Position numbers and translations under genes: made by a program. Under the pieces are notes generated by a model. The model saw nothing but the letters and a program-made list of their open reading frames with translations. It was not told the origin of the DNA and did not search any database. From NCBI RefSeq assembly GCF_027941955.1, contig NZ_CP115960.1, positions 3,674,501 to 3,738,500 of the forward strand: a stretch of DNA of 64,000 nucleotides, given 5' to 3'. Of the stretch, positions 27,593-37,580 are shown in pieces (the first letter of the stretch is position 1; every line of letters starts with the position of its first letter). Source of the DNA: Sphingomonas sp. 7/4-4. GTDB lineage: Bacteria; Pseudomonadota; Alphaproteobacteria; Sphingomonadales; Sphingomonadaceae.

Positions 27593-27787
27593 TCAATCCT
27601 TGGGCGCTTTGCCGCGGAAGCGCGCGCGCAGCCGATTGCGAACGAACCAGACGCCGAAGGCAGCGCAGGCGAACAGCGCAAGGTCCGAAAGTTCGGGCAT
27701 CGAGCGGGTGCCCGCGACGCCGGTATGCGGGGGCTCCTCCGCCAAGGCGGGGGTGGCGATCAGCAGGGCGAGGGCGATGCGGAGCAT
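27593..27787 (-). CDS. Small secreted/membrane protein between hisF and hisE
   Basis: This 64-residue open frame begins with a good signal peptide, MLRIALALLIATPALAEEPP, then a short segment, then MPELSDLALFACAAFGVWFV and a basic tail, RNRLRARFRG. A Pro-Glu motif followed by one membrane segment and a run of Arg resembles the C-terminal sorting signals called PEP-CTERM, but the mature part is so small that the whole protein could be just this signal. The reading frame has the codon bias of its neighbours. It may be expressed from the his operon. Function is unknown. Confidence 0.55.
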   Translation of the reverse strand: MLRIALALLIATPALAEEPPHTGVAGTRSMPELSDLALFACAAFGVWFVRNRLRARFRGKAPKD

Positions 27788-27832
27788 GAGGCGGGTGTAA
27801 GGCCGGGGAGTTGGAGAAGGGTTAAACGACTG

Positions 27833-28591
27833 TCAGCTCCGAACCGGAATCCCCGCCGCCGCCAGCGCGGCATGCGCCTCGGCGATGGTCGCTTCGCCGA
27901 AATGGAAGATCGACGCGGCGAGCACCGCCGATGCGTGACCATCGCGGATGCCCTGGACGAGGTGCTGGAGATTGCCGACGCCACCCGACGCCACCACCGG
28001 CACGGTCACCTGGTCGGCGATCGCGCGGATCAGCTCCAGGTCATAGCCGTCGCGGGTGCCGTCGCGGTCCATCGACGTGACGAGCAACTCGCCCGCGCCC
28101 AGCTCGGCGAGCCGCAGCGCGTGTTCGACTGCGTCGATCCCGGTTTCGCGGCGTCCGCCATGGGTGAAGACCTCCCAGCGCGCGCCGACGCGGCGGGCAT
28201 CGACCGAGGCGACGACGCACTGGCTGCCCATCCGGTCGGCGATCTCGGCGACGACTTCAGGGCGCGAAACCGCGGCGGAATTGACCGCGACCTTGTCGGC
28301 GCCCGCGAGCAGCAACGCGCGCGCATCCTCGACGCTGCGCACCCCGCCGCCGACGGTGAGCGGCATGAAGCACACTTCGGCGGTGCGGCGGACGACATCG
28401 ACCATCGTGCCGCGGCCCTCGTGGCTCGCGCCGATGTCGAGGAAGCAGAGCTCGTCGGCGCCCGCCGCATCATAAGCGCGCGCCTGCTCGACCGGATCGC
28501 CGGCGTCGATCAGGTCGACGAAGTTGACGCCCTTCACGACGCGGCCATTCGCCACGTCGAGGCAAGGGATCACGCGGGCACGGACGGTCAT
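27833..28591 (-). CDS. hisF: Imidazole glycerol phosphate synthase, cyclase subunit
   Basis: HisF is the (beta/alpha)8 cyclase that, with HisH, makes imidazole-glycerol phosphate and AICAR from PRFAR. The 252-residue product has the catalytic aspartates in [18 protein letters not shown] and in the strand [19 protein letters not shown]. Phosphate loops read [14 protein letters not shown] and [16 protein letters not shown]. The ATG at 28591 is preceded on the operon by a 121-bp gap holding a palindrome (28602-28690). Confidence 0.97.
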   Translation of the reverse strand: MTVRARVIPCLDVANGRVVKGVNFVDLIDAGDPVEQARAYDAAGADELCFLDIGASHEGRGTMVDVVRRTAEVCFMPLTVGGGVRSVEDARALLLAGADKVAVNSAAVSRPEVVAEIADRMGSQCVVASVDARRVGARWEVFTHGGRRETGIDAVEHALRLAELGAGELLVTSMDRDGTRDGYDLELIRAIADQVTVPVVASGGVGNLQHLVQGIRDGHASAVLAASIFHFGEATIAEAHAALAAAGIPVRS

Positions 28592-28601
28592 GACTTAAGC
28601 C

Positions 28602-28690
28602 CCCCTTCAGGGGAGGGGTTGGGGGTGGGGCCTGTCCGCGAGCATTGCGCCTGAGGCACTGCCCCACCCCAACCCCTCCCCTGAAGGGAG
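28602..28690. repeat. GC-rich inverted repeat inside the his operon
   Basis: Left arm 28605-28632 and right arm 28663-28689 are nearly perfect reverse complements (the right arm reads CCCCAACCCCTCCCCTGAAG at its centre). The spacer is about 30 nt. It lies between hisA and hisF and could fold in the transcript. Confidence 0.8.
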
Positions 28691-28711
28691 GGGCTAGTTC
28701 TCGTTGCGCCC

Positions 28712-29443
28712 TCATCGGGCCACCTCGATCGCCCAGGCGAGGTCGAGCCGGCCATCGTACAGCGCGCGCCCGGTGATGACCCCTTCGACACCGTCGTCGA
28801 CGTGGCGCTTCAGCGCGTGGATATCGCCGATATCGGTCACCCCGCCGCTGGCGATCACCGGGATCGTCACTGCGCGGGCGAGCGCCACCGTCGCTTCGAC
28901 ATTGCACCCCTTGAGCAGACCGTCGCGGCCGACATCGGTGAACAGCAACGCCGCGACGCCGGCATCCTCGAAGCGGCGGGCGAGATCGACCACCGATACG
29001 TCGGACACATCGGCCCAGCCGCGCGTCGCGACCAGTCCGTCGCGCGCGTCGACCGCGACGACGATCCGGCCGGGATTGTCGCGCGCGGCTTCGCGGACGA
29101 GACCGGGATTCTCCAGCGCCGCGGTGCCGATCACCACGCGTTCGACGCCGAGATCGAGCCAGCGCCCGATCGATTCGCGGTTGCGGATGCCGCCGCCCAA
29201 CTGGATCTTGCCGCCGAAACGCTCGAGAATCGATGCGACCGCCGCGCCATTGACCGATTCGCCCGCGAACGCGCCGTCGAGGTCGACGACGTGGAGCCAT
29301 TCGGCCCCGGCATTCGCGAAGATCTCGGCCTGCGCGGCGGGGTCGTCGCCATAGATGGTGGCGCGATCCATATCGCCCTCGGCGAGGCGGACGACCTGCC
29401 CGGCCTTCAAGTCGATGGCGGGGAAGACGATCAAGGCCGCCAT
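28712..29443 (-). CDS. hisA: ProFAR isomerase
   Basis: HisA isomerises ProFAR to PRFAR in histidine synthesis. The 243-residue (beta/alpha)8 protein has the catalytic Asp in VFPAIDLKAGQVVRLAEGD and the second Asp in LFTDVGRDGLLKGCNVE. Phosphate-binding loops are IQLGGGIRNRESIG and IPVIASGGVTDIGDI. The ATG at 29443 (MAALIVFPAIDL) lies inside the end of hisH, a 13-bp overlap. Confidence 0.97.
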   Translation of the reverse strand: MAALIVFPAIDLKAGQVVRLAEGDMDRATIYGDDPAAQAEIFANAGAEWLHVVDLDGAFAGESVNGAAVASILERFGGKIQLGGGIRNRESIGRWLDLGVERVVIGTAALENPGLVREAARDNPGRIVVAVDARDGLVATRGWADVSDVSVVDLARRFEDAGVAALLFTDVGRDGLLKGCNVEATVALARAVTIPVIASGGVTDIGDIHALKRHVDDGVEGVITGRALYDGRLDLAWAIEVAR

Positions 29444-30033
29444 GCGAGGAACCTCTCCAGCAGCGCGATGCCGTAGCGCTGGCTCTTTTCGGGGTGGAAC
29501 TGGACGCCGGCCATATTGTCGCGGCCGATTGCGGCGGTGACGGTGCCGCCGTGCTCGGTGGTCGCCAGCACCGAATCGCCCGTGAAGGCGAAGCTGTGGA
29601 GGAAATAGGCCTCCCCGCGCTCGATCAGCGGGTGATCGGCGGCGGGAATCACGTCGTTCCAGCCCATGTGCGGCACGCGCACGGCGGGCGAGGGTGGCAG
29701 CGCGCGAACCGTGCCGGGGATCCAGCCGAGCCCTGCGTGCACGCCATATTCCTCGCCGGTATCCGCCATCAGCTGCATGCCGACGCAGACGCCCAGGAAA
29801 GGGGCGGCTTCCTGCCGAACCCGGCGGTCGAGCGCTTCGATCATGCCGGGGATTGCGCGGAGGCCCGCGGCGCAAGCAGCGAAGGCGCCGACTCCGGGCA
29901 ACACGACGCGATCAGCCTTCGCCACCGCATCAGGATCGGCGGTGATGACGAGCCCCTCGGCGCCCGCGGCCTTGAGCGCATTGTGGACCGAATGAAGATT
30001 GCCCGCGCCGTAATCGATCAGCGCGACGCTCAC
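29431..30033 (-). CDS. hisH: Imidazole glycerol phosphate synthase, glutaminase subunit
   Basis: HisH is a class I glutamine amidotransferase that supplies ammonia to HisF. The 200-residue product has the nucleophile Cys in FLGVCVGMQLM, the oxyanion region VVLPGVGAFAAC, and the His-Glu pair in MAGVQFHPEKSQ. The start is GTG at 30033 (VSVALIDYGAGNLHS), which overlaps the stop of the YciI-like gene as GTGA. hisA starts within its last 13 bp. Confidence 0.96.
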   Translation of the reverse strand: MSVALIDYGAGNLHSVHNALKAAGAEGLVITADPDAVAKADRVVLPGVGAFAACAAGLRAIPGMIEALDRRVRQEAAPFLGVCVGMQLMADTGEEYGVHAGLGWIPGTVRALPPSPAVRVPHMGWNDVIPAADHPLIERGEAYFLHSFAFTGDSVLATTEHGGTVTAAIGRDNMAGVQFHPEKSQRYGIALLERFLAWRP

Positions 30034-30302
30034 GGCAGCAGCGACTCCAGCCCCGGCGCCGCCATGCTGGGGGTGAATTCGACGAAGTCGTTCTCCGCGA
30101 CGCCCGCCAGCCGGTACGGATCCTGCGCGGCCCAGGCTTCGACGTCGCTGCGTTCGCCGCGGGCGATCAGCACGCCGCCGGTCTCGGGCTGGCGCCCCGC
30201 AGTGATCAGCCGGTCCTCGGCCAGCGCTTCGCGGAGCCATGCGACATGCGCGTCGCGGTGCGGCGTCACGTCGCCGGTGTAGCGGAGCAGGACGATGATC
30301 AT
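30030..30302 (-). CDS. YciI-family protein embedded in the his operon
   Basis: This 90-residue protein fits the YCII family (PF03795), small dimers with a ferredoxin-like fold and a conserved His/Asp pair but no settled general function. It begins [20 protein letters not shown] and ends with the family stretch DPYRLAGVAENDFVEFTP. Its start overlaps the hisB stop (TGATG) and its stop overlaps the hisH start (GTGA). This tight coupling on both sides suggests it is made in step with histidine enzymes. A role in histidine synthesis is inference. Confidence 0.85.
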   Translation of the reverse strand: MIIVLLRYTGDVTPHRDAHVAWLREALAEDRLITAGRQPETGGVLIARGERSDVEAWAAQDPYRLAGVAENDFVEFTPSMAAPGLESLLP

Positions 30303-30889
30303 CAGAGGACGCCTTTGGTGCTGGGGATGACGTCCGCCTTGCGCGGATCGATCTCGATCGCCTCGCGCAGCGCCCGGGCGAGCCCCTTGAACGCCGCCTC
30401 GGCGATATGGTGGTTGTTGGTGCCGTAGAGCGTCTCGACGTGGAGCGTCACGCCGGCGGTCTGGGCGAAGCTGTGGAACCAGTGTTCGAACATCTCGGTG
30501 TCCATCTCGCCGAGTCGCTTCTGGCTGAACTCGGTCTTCCAGACGAGGAAGGGCCGGCCCGAAATGTCGATCGCTACCCGCGCGAGCGTCTCGTCCATCG
30601 GCGAGAGCGCGTCGGCGTAGCGGCGGATACCCTTCTTGTCGCCCAGCGCCTTGGCCACCGCCTCGCCGATCGCGAGGCCGGTATCCTCCACCGTGTGGTG
30701 CTGGTCGATGTGCAGGTCGCCGACGGTCTTCACATCCATGTCGATCAGCGAGTGGCGGCTCAATTGCTCGAGCATGTGATCGAAGAAGCCGATGCCGGTC
30801 GAAACCGCAAAGGCGCCGGTGCCGTCGAGGTTGACGGTGACGTCGACCGAAGTCTCGCTCGTCTTTCGGCTGATCGTGGCGGTGCGCAT
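30302..30889 (-). CDS. hisB: Imidazoleglycerol-phosphate dehydratase
   Basis: HisB dehydrates imidazole-glycerol phosphate to imidazole-acetol phosphate. The 195-residue form has only the dehydratase domain, so histidinol-phosphate phosphatase must be another gene. The Mn-binding histidines are in [28 protein letters not shown] and [20 protein letters not shown]. The ATG at 30889 ([14 protein letters not shown]) is the best start; upstream codons do not match the family. It heads the leftward his operon and is divergent from sspB. Confidence 0.96.
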   Translation of the reverse strand: MRTATISRKTSETSVDVTVNLDGTGAFAVSTGIGFFDHMLEQLSRHSLIDMDVKTVGDLHIDQHHTVEDTGLAIGEAVAKALGDKKGIRRYADALSPMDETLARVAIDISGRPFLVWKTEFSQKRLGEMDTEMFEHWFHSFAQTAGVTLHVETLYGTNNHHIAEAAFKGLARALREAIEIDPRKADVIPSTKGVL

Positions 30890-30989
30890 GGCGCCCCCAT
30901 AGCGGTCGTGCGCGTCCAAGCAAAATAGCCTTGCTTGGGGGCAAGCAGCATACGCTTGACCCGGAGGCGCGAAACGCTACCCAAGGCCT

Positions 30990-31472
30990 ATGACCGGTAC
31001 CGTGCCCGACAGCCTGATTCCCTATGACGAGATCGTCCAGGAGGCGCTCCGTGCCGTGGTCGGCCGCGTGCTCGGAACGGTCGCCGCGACTCAGGCGCTG
31101 CCCGGCGCGCACCATTTCTACATCACCTTCAAGACCCACGCGCCCGGGGTGGACATCCCGCAGCGGCTGATCGAGCGCTTCCCCGACGAGATGACGATCG
31201 TCCTCCAGCACCGCTTCTGGGACTTGATGGTCGACGAGGAGAAATTCTCGGTCGGGCTGAGCTTCAACCAGGTGCCGGCGATCCTCAACATTCCCTTCTC
31301 GGCGATCACCGGTTTCCACGATCCAGCGGTCAATTTCGAGCTGCGCTTCCAGGCGCAGGATGTGCCCGAGGGCCCCGAGCCGCACGAAGAGGCCGAGAAT
31401 GACGGCCCGACCGTGACGCCCGCGGACGACGGATCGAACGTCGTCTCGGTGGACTTCAAGCGGAAGAAATAG
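30990..31472 (+). CDS. sspB: SspB-family ClpX adaptor (alphaproteobacterial type)
   Basis: SspB binds ssrA-tagged or other substrates and delivers them to ClpXP protease. The 160-residue product matches the DUF1321-type alphaproteobacterial SspB, with core segments HHFYITFKTHAPGVDIPQRL, MTIVLQHRFWDLMV and FSVGLSFNQVPAILNIPF. The C-terminus ends NVVSVDFKRKK, the short motif that contacts the ClpX N-domain in characterised members, after an acidic linker. It is a single-gene unit, divergent from hisB. Confidence 0.93.
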   Translation: MTGTVPDSLIPYDEIVQEALRAVVGRVLGTVAATQALPGAHHFYITFKTHAPGVDIPQRLIERFPDEMTIVLQHRFWDLMVDEEKFSVGLSFNQVPAILNIPFSAITGFHDPAVNFELRFQAQDVPEGPEPHEEAENDGPTVTPADDGSNVVSVDFKRKK

Positions 31473-31564
31473 CGGGAACTACCTTTCCCGTTCGCCCCCG
31501 GACTGGATCCGGGGTTGGCGAAGCGCCGCACTTCCTTCTACAGCGCCCGCGAAAAGAAGAACCG

Positions 31565-31590
31565 CCCTTCGACAAGCTCAGGGCGAACGG
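31565..31590. repeat. Single arm of the TTCGCCCTGAGCTTGTCGAA repeat
   Basis: One arm of the repeat described at 1839-1905 lies here, in reverse orientation. Its last bases run into the fumC ribosome-binding site (GGAGG at about 31589-31593), 4 nt before the GTG start. A matching second arm is not clear upstream. Confidence 0.75.
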
Positions 31591-31597
31591 AGGTTGT

Positions 31598-32993
<1,396 letters not shown>

Positions 32994-33003
32994 TCGACGC
33001 TTT

Positions 33004-33020
33004 CCTCCCTTGCAGGGAGG
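33004..33020 (+). terminator. Short hairpin after fumC
   Basis: CCTCCCT and AGGGAGG pair as a 7-bp stem with a 3-nt loop, 11 bp after the fumC stop. There is no T-run, so termination is possible but weak. Confidence 0.4.
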
Positions 33021-33078
33021 GGAACAAGGTTGGTCTTCAACCGCTTACCCTCCGACCATGTAAGCGAGGGAGTATCCA

Positions 33079-33273
33079 ATGATCGGCGACGCAATTGCAG
33101 GATGGATCGGCAACAAGATCGATCGCCGCGACGGCAAGGGCGGTGCGCTCGGCGCCATCGCGGGGGTGCTCACCTGGAAGGCCACCAAGCGAATCGTTCC
33201 CGCCGCGATCGTGCTCGGCGCGGTGGCGTATGGCGCCTACAAGCTTTCGCAGAATTCGAACCCGCCGGTGTGA
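33079..33273 (+). CDS. Small conserved-type membrane protein, unknown
   Basis: The 64-residue product begins MIGDAIAGWIGNKIDRRDGK and has one hydrophobic segment, RIVPAAIVLGAVAYGAYKLS. The N-terminal part (AIAGWIGNKID...GGALGAIAGVLTWK) has spaced glycines like a small glycine zipper. GAGGGAG lies about 8 nt before the ATG at 33079. Its codon use matches neighbours, so I take it as real. It sits between fumC and gmk on the same strand. No function can be given. Confidence 0.65.
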   Translation: MIGDAIAGWIGNKIDRRDGKGGALGAIAGVLTWKATKRIVPAAIVLGAVAYGAYKLSQNSNPPV

Positions 33274-33321
33274 CGTGACGCTCTGACTTGACGGGGGCGA
33301 GTCCGCACGCCAGTAGCGCCC

Positions 33322-33972
33322 ATGCCCCACCGCACCGAGAACGATCCGCATAAATTCCGCCGCCGCGGCGTCCTCTTCGTCCTTTCCTCGCCTTCGGGCG
33401 CGGGCAAGTCCACGATCGCGCGGAAACTGCTCAAGGCGGATCCGTATCTCGAAATGTCGGTGTCGTACACCACGCGGCCGATGCGCCCGGGCGAAGTCGA
33501 CGGGGTCGACTATCATTTCGTCGATCTCGAGAAATTCCGCGAGATGGTCTCGAACAACGAGTTCCTCGAATGGGCGCACGTGTTCGACCAGCGCTACGGC
33601 ACCCCGCGCGAGGGCGTGAACAAGATCCTCGCCTCGGGGCGCGACGTATTGTTCGACATCGACTGGCAGGGCGCGCAGCAATTGTTCCAGCTCGCCGGCG
33701 GCGACGTGGTCCGCGCCTTCATCCTGCCGCCGTCGCTCAAGGAGCTGCACGAGCGCCTGATCCGCCGCGCGACCGATACGGTCGAGGTGATCGACGCCCG
33801 CATGGCCCGCGCCACCGCCGAGGTCAGCCACTGGGACGGCTATGACTATGTCCTGGTCAACGACGACGTGGAGGAGTGCTTCGAGTCGGTGCACACGATC
33901 CTGAAGGCCGAACGGCTGCGGCGCTCGCGGCAGACGGGGCTGATCGGGTTCATCCGCGGGCTGAACAAGTAA
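33322..33972 (+). CDS. gmk: Guanylate kinase
   Basis: Gmk phosphorylates GMP to GDP using ATP. The 216-residue product has the P-loop SSPSGAGKSTIARKLL, the GMP-binding block VSYTTRPMRPGEVDGVDYHF, and the lid region FILPPSLKELHERLIRRATD. The ATG at 33322 (MPHRTENDPHKFRRRG) includes a short N-terminal extension seen in alphaproteobacteria. A stem-loop follows at 33973. Confidence 0.97.
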   Translation: MPHRTENDPHKFRRRGVLFVLSSPSGAGKSTIARKLLKADPYLEMSVSYTTRPMRPGEVDGVDYHFVDLEKFREMVSNNEFLEWAHVFDQRYGTPREGVNKILASGRDVLFDIDWQGAQQLFQLAGGDVVRAFILPPSLKELHERLIRRATDTVEVIDARMARATAEVSHWDGYDYVLVNDDVEECFESVHTILKAERLRRSRQTGLIGFIRGLNK

Positions 33973-34002
33973 AGCGACGGCGCTGCCCCGGGGCAGGTCG
34001 CT
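33973..34002 (+). terminator. Stem-loop after gmk
   Basis: AGCGAC (33973-33978) pairs with GTCGCT (33997-34002), and inside it CTGCCCC pairs with GGGGCAG. It overlaps the first base after the gmk stop. T-run is absent, so efficiency is uncertain. Confidence 0.55.
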
Positions 34003-34349
34003 ATTCCAGGCCGTTCGCGATCAAGGTGAGGGCGACGCGCCACCGCGCGGCATCTTGCGAACCGAAAGTCACACTAAGGTCACACTGACGCGCATGTTCC
34101 GGCGGCGAATGGGCCCTGCGGGAAATCACAAAGGTCTGGCCCGGAAGCGCCTTGCGTTCCGATTGCACCGACATTGTCAAAGAGCGGCCGCCGGGCGGCA
34201 GCGCCTCGATCCCAGCAAACGAAATCCTACATTGCAAGGGGCGATCAGCACCCACGATCCATAAAATTTCCCACGACGACAGCGTCGGCCTCCAGCGAGC
34301 GACCTATAACTCGGGAGCAGGAATTGCTGCGGGGAAATGGGAAAATTTC
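33973..34349. other. Non-coding gap upstream of the TonB receptor
   Basis: The 377-bp gap starts with the gmk stem-loop. No credible gene is seen. Near its end, AAAATTTCCCA at 34264-34274 is complementary to the ribosome-binding site region TGGGAAAATTT at 34338-34348, so the leader could hide the start of the receptor gene. No clear Fur box was found. Confidence 0.55.
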
Positions 34350-36625
34350 ATGAAGCGGTTTGATCTATCGGTTTGCTTTGGCGCGCTCGTTGTATCGCTC
34401 CTGGCCAGTTCGCAGGGGCATGCACAGACGAGCGATGCGAATGCAGTTGCGCCGACGACCCGACCGGTCGCTGCCAAGACGGCTGCGCGAAACGAAGACG
34501 AGATCGTGGTCACCACGACTGCGCAGAAAAGGTTCGAGAACCTTCAGAACGTTCCGCTCGCGGTTCAGGTGATCTCGCCGGACCAGCTCGAGGCGCAGGG
34601 CGTCCGGCATTTCCAGGATCTGGGCAAGGTCGCGCCGTCGCTGACGATCCGGACGGCAGAGCACCCGGTCAACGCCAACGTGTCGTTGCGCGGCGTGGGC
34701 ACCTTTGCGTTCGGCATCGGCGTCGAGTCGAGCGTCGCGGTGACGGTCGATGGTGCAGCAGTCCCCTTCCAGGCGCGCGCCTTCGCCGACCTTCCCGACG
34801 TGGCGCAGATCGAAGTGCTGCGCGGGCCGCAGAGCACATTGTACGGCAAGGCGGCCTCGGCCGGCCTGATCAAGATCATGACGGTCCAGCCGACCGACGC
34901 GTTTCACATGCGTGCCAATACGCTGGCCACCACCGACAGCGAATTTGGCGGCAATGTCAGCATCACCGGGCCGATCAGCGAGACGCTCGGCTACGTACTG
35001 TCGGCCGGCTATACGAACTGGGGCGGCAATGTCCGCAACCTGGTCAACGACAAGAAGGCGAACGGCCGCGAGACGCTCAACAGCCGCGGCAAGCTGCGCT
35101 GGAAGGCCTCTCCGGACGTCACCTTCACGCTGTCGGGCAATTATATGAACGGCAACACCACCGTCGGCCGCCCGTTCATCCGCATGGCGCCCGGCGCGCT
35201 GCTGCGTAACCAGCCTGGCCTGACGCCCGCCGTGGCGTTCCCGGGCGTGACGATCGACGAGAAGAACCAGGATGTCAGCAACAACTCTCCGTCGCGCACC
35301 AAATATTGGGGCTGGGGCACGCTGCTGCGTTCCGAGGCCAATATCGGCAAGATGAACATTTTGTCGCTGACCTCGTACGATCGCTTCCGCCTCGACGATT
35401 ATCTGGACCATGACGACACGTCGGCGCCGGGCCCGTTCGGCAGCAATATCAACGTCGGCGCGTTCAAGTCGCGGCTGTTCACGCAGGAGCTTCGCCTGCT
35501 TTCGCCGGGCGACGAGGCGTTCCGCTATGCATTGGGCGTCTATTACGCCAATGTCGGCTTCGAGCGCCCGTTCAAGCGCGGCCCGGCCTTCTCGCCCGCC
35601 GACTGGGAAGCCACTTCGGGATCGCGCCAGATCGCCGGCTTCGCCCAGATCGACTGGGAATTCCTGCCGCATCTGACCGCGACTGCGGGTGGTCGCGTCC
35701 AGAACGAAGCGATCAAATACACCTTCCACGACAAGATCGCCGCGACCAACTTTGCCGGCGATGCGAGCGACAGCACCGCCACCTATCGCCTGGGTCTCAG
35801 CTATCAGGTGACGCCGGACGTCATGTTCTTCGGCAGCTATACGACCGGCTACAAGGGGCAGACCTATGATCTGACCACCGGCTTCAATGCCGCGCGTGCG
35901 GCGGCCGGCCCCATCCGGCCCGAAACGTCGCGCGACAAGGAATTCGGCCTGCGCACCCAGTTCTTCGATCGGCGTGCGACGTTCAACGTCACCTATTTCG
36001 ACACCGATTATACCGATCTGCAGGCGCAATCGATCGAGACGGTGAACGGCACGTCCAACTTCCGCCTCACCAATGTCGGCGGGCTCAACACCAAGGGTCT
36101 CGAATTCGAACTCGGTGCCCGGGTCACGCACGACCTGAGCTTCAACGGCGCGGCGACCTATCTGGACGCGACCTACACGTCGTTCCCGGCCGCCCAATGC
36201 TATGTGCTGCAGACTGCCGCGCAGGGCTGCGTCGGCACGCCGGCCAGTCAGAATTTGACGGGCACGCGGGCGGTGCAGTCGCCGAAATGGAAGGCATCGG
36301 CGGGCGCCGAATATGCGCCGGCGCTGGGGGCGGCCTCAACGGCGTCGCACAGGCGAGCTGGCAATATCAGTCGAGCCTCTATTACGTCGCCCGCGATCCG
36401 CAGGCTTTCCAGCCGTCGTTCAGCGTCTTCAACGTCGGTCTGGGCGTGCGCGCATATGATCGCCGCTGGGAACTGACGGCGTTCGTCAACAACCTGTTCG
36501 ACAAGCAATATTTTCAGTCGCTGGTGAATTCGGCGGGCAATTACGGCAACCGGGTCGCCACGCAGGCGCTGCTGCCGCGCGACTTCCGCCGCTATGGCGG
36601 CGTGCGGTTCGGCGTGAACTTCTGA
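34350..36625 (+). CDS. TonB-dependent outer-membrane receptor (one apparent frameshift)
   Basis: The product is about 758 residues. MKRFDLSVCFGALVVSLLAS starts a signal peptide ending near SQGHAQ. The TonB box region reads EDEIVVTTTAQKR, the plug domain QVISPDQLEAQGVRHFQDLG and IEVLRGPQSTLYGKAASAG. The beta-barrel ends in the usual aromatic residue (GGVRFGVNF). A base is missing near 36330, between EYAPALG and GGLNGVAQ; restoring it gives a complete barrel. The ligand cannot be read. Such receptors are numerous in sphingomonads and import siderophores, sugars or aromatic compounds. Confidence 0.88.
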
Positions 36626-36686
36626 CGTCGAAACGGGGCGGGACCGGTTCCCGCCCCTATCGTCACCCGATCGGAAAAGCGTCGCC

Positions 36687-37365
36687 CTAAAGCAGCCCCA
36701 GAAACCGCGCGCCCGCGTCGAAATCCGCGCGGTGCGCGTCGCGCGCCTGGGTTGCGAGTTCGTCCTCGCCCCATTGCTCGGCCTGCCAGTCCTCGTCGAT
36801 CTGCGCCGCGCGCCACGCCGTCTCGCGGTCGACGGCACCTTCGAGCAGCGCCAGCGCGGCGACCAGCGACCCGCTGACCGTCACCAGCGGGGACAGGCCC
36901 GCGAGGCGGAATGCGTCGAGCGCTGCCACGGCCTCGTGCAGCCGCGCCACGGTCGCGGCCGGCTGTGCGCGGTGCATCACGCCGGCGGTCGTCTCGAAAT
37001 GCACGTCGTAGCGTCCGCGCGCCCATTCGAGCAGCGGGTCCCATGCGGCCATTTGCCGCTCGACCAGAGGCGGGGTCCTTCGGCGCGGTAATAAAGCAGG
37101 TCGCTCTCGCCATAGGCCGCGAGCCCCGCGGCGAAGGCCGTGGTGTCGGGCGCGATCCGGTCGATCGCCGCGTTCGCCAGCCCGGTCAGCGGCATCGCGC
37201 GCGGGTCGATCGTCTCGCCTGCCGCGCGCCATTCCCCGGCCACTGCCTCGGCCAGCTGCGGCGTCGGCAGCGCGAGCGGCGCCCGGCCGGGGTGCGCACC
37301 GGCTTGCCGTCGAGCGCGATGCCGTTGCCCGGCTCGATCGTCACGTGCTTCCAGAATCGCTTCAC
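36687..37365 (-). CDS. ATP12-family F1-ATPase assembly chaperone (two apparent frameshifts)
   Basis: ATP12 family proteins help assemble the alpha subunit of F1-ATPase. The product is about 226 residues. From the GTG at 37365: VKRFWKHVTIEPGNGIALDG and KPVRTPAG, then (after a missing base near 37287) LAEAVAGEWRAAGETIDPR, then (after another near 37082) PPLVERQMAAWDPLLEWA and FLAGLSP-like core blocks. Both shifts are in G/C runs. It is the third gene of a leftward set: HAD phosphatase, small membrane protein, ATP12, joined by overlapping stop/start codons. This gene order is common in sphingomonads. Confidence 0.85.
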
Positions 37366-37580
37366 GGCCGCGGCGTTCTCCAGCGGCGCGCCATCGCGCG
37401 CGGCACCACTGCCATGAAATATAACGAGGAAAGCAGGATCGCGCCGCCGAGCACGCTGCCTTCCCAGCTGTTCGAGCGCCCGGCGACGAGCAGCCCGAGC
37501 ACGGCGCCCGCGGTCGCGAGCATGTTGACTCCGACGATCATGAAATAGCGCTTCTGCGCCAGGCGGTCGGCATCGGTCAT
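37362..37580 (-). CDS. Small two-segment membrane protein
   Basis: The 72-residue product begins MTDADRLAQKRYFMIVGVNM and has two hydrophobic segments (YFMIVGVNMLATAGAVLGLL and EGSVLGGAILLSSLYFMAVV) with a basic tail. The ATG at 37580 overlaps the HAD phosphatase stop (ATGA), and its stop overlaps the ATP12 start, so it is fully coupled to both. It may assist ATP synthase assembly by association, but no function is known. Confidence 0.72.
   Translation of the reverse strand: MTDADRLAQKRYFMIVGVNMLATAGAVLGLLVAGRSNSWEGSVLGGAILLSSLYFMAVVPRAMARRWRTPRP

Noticed and set aside
34001..34255. An 84-codon minus-strand frame upstream of the TonB receptor
   Set aside because: No family match, no ribosome-binding site and mixed composition; probably chance.
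34365..36197. A 610-codon open frame opposite the TonB receptor
   Set aside because: Antisense shadow of a clear receptor; sequence has no domain logic.
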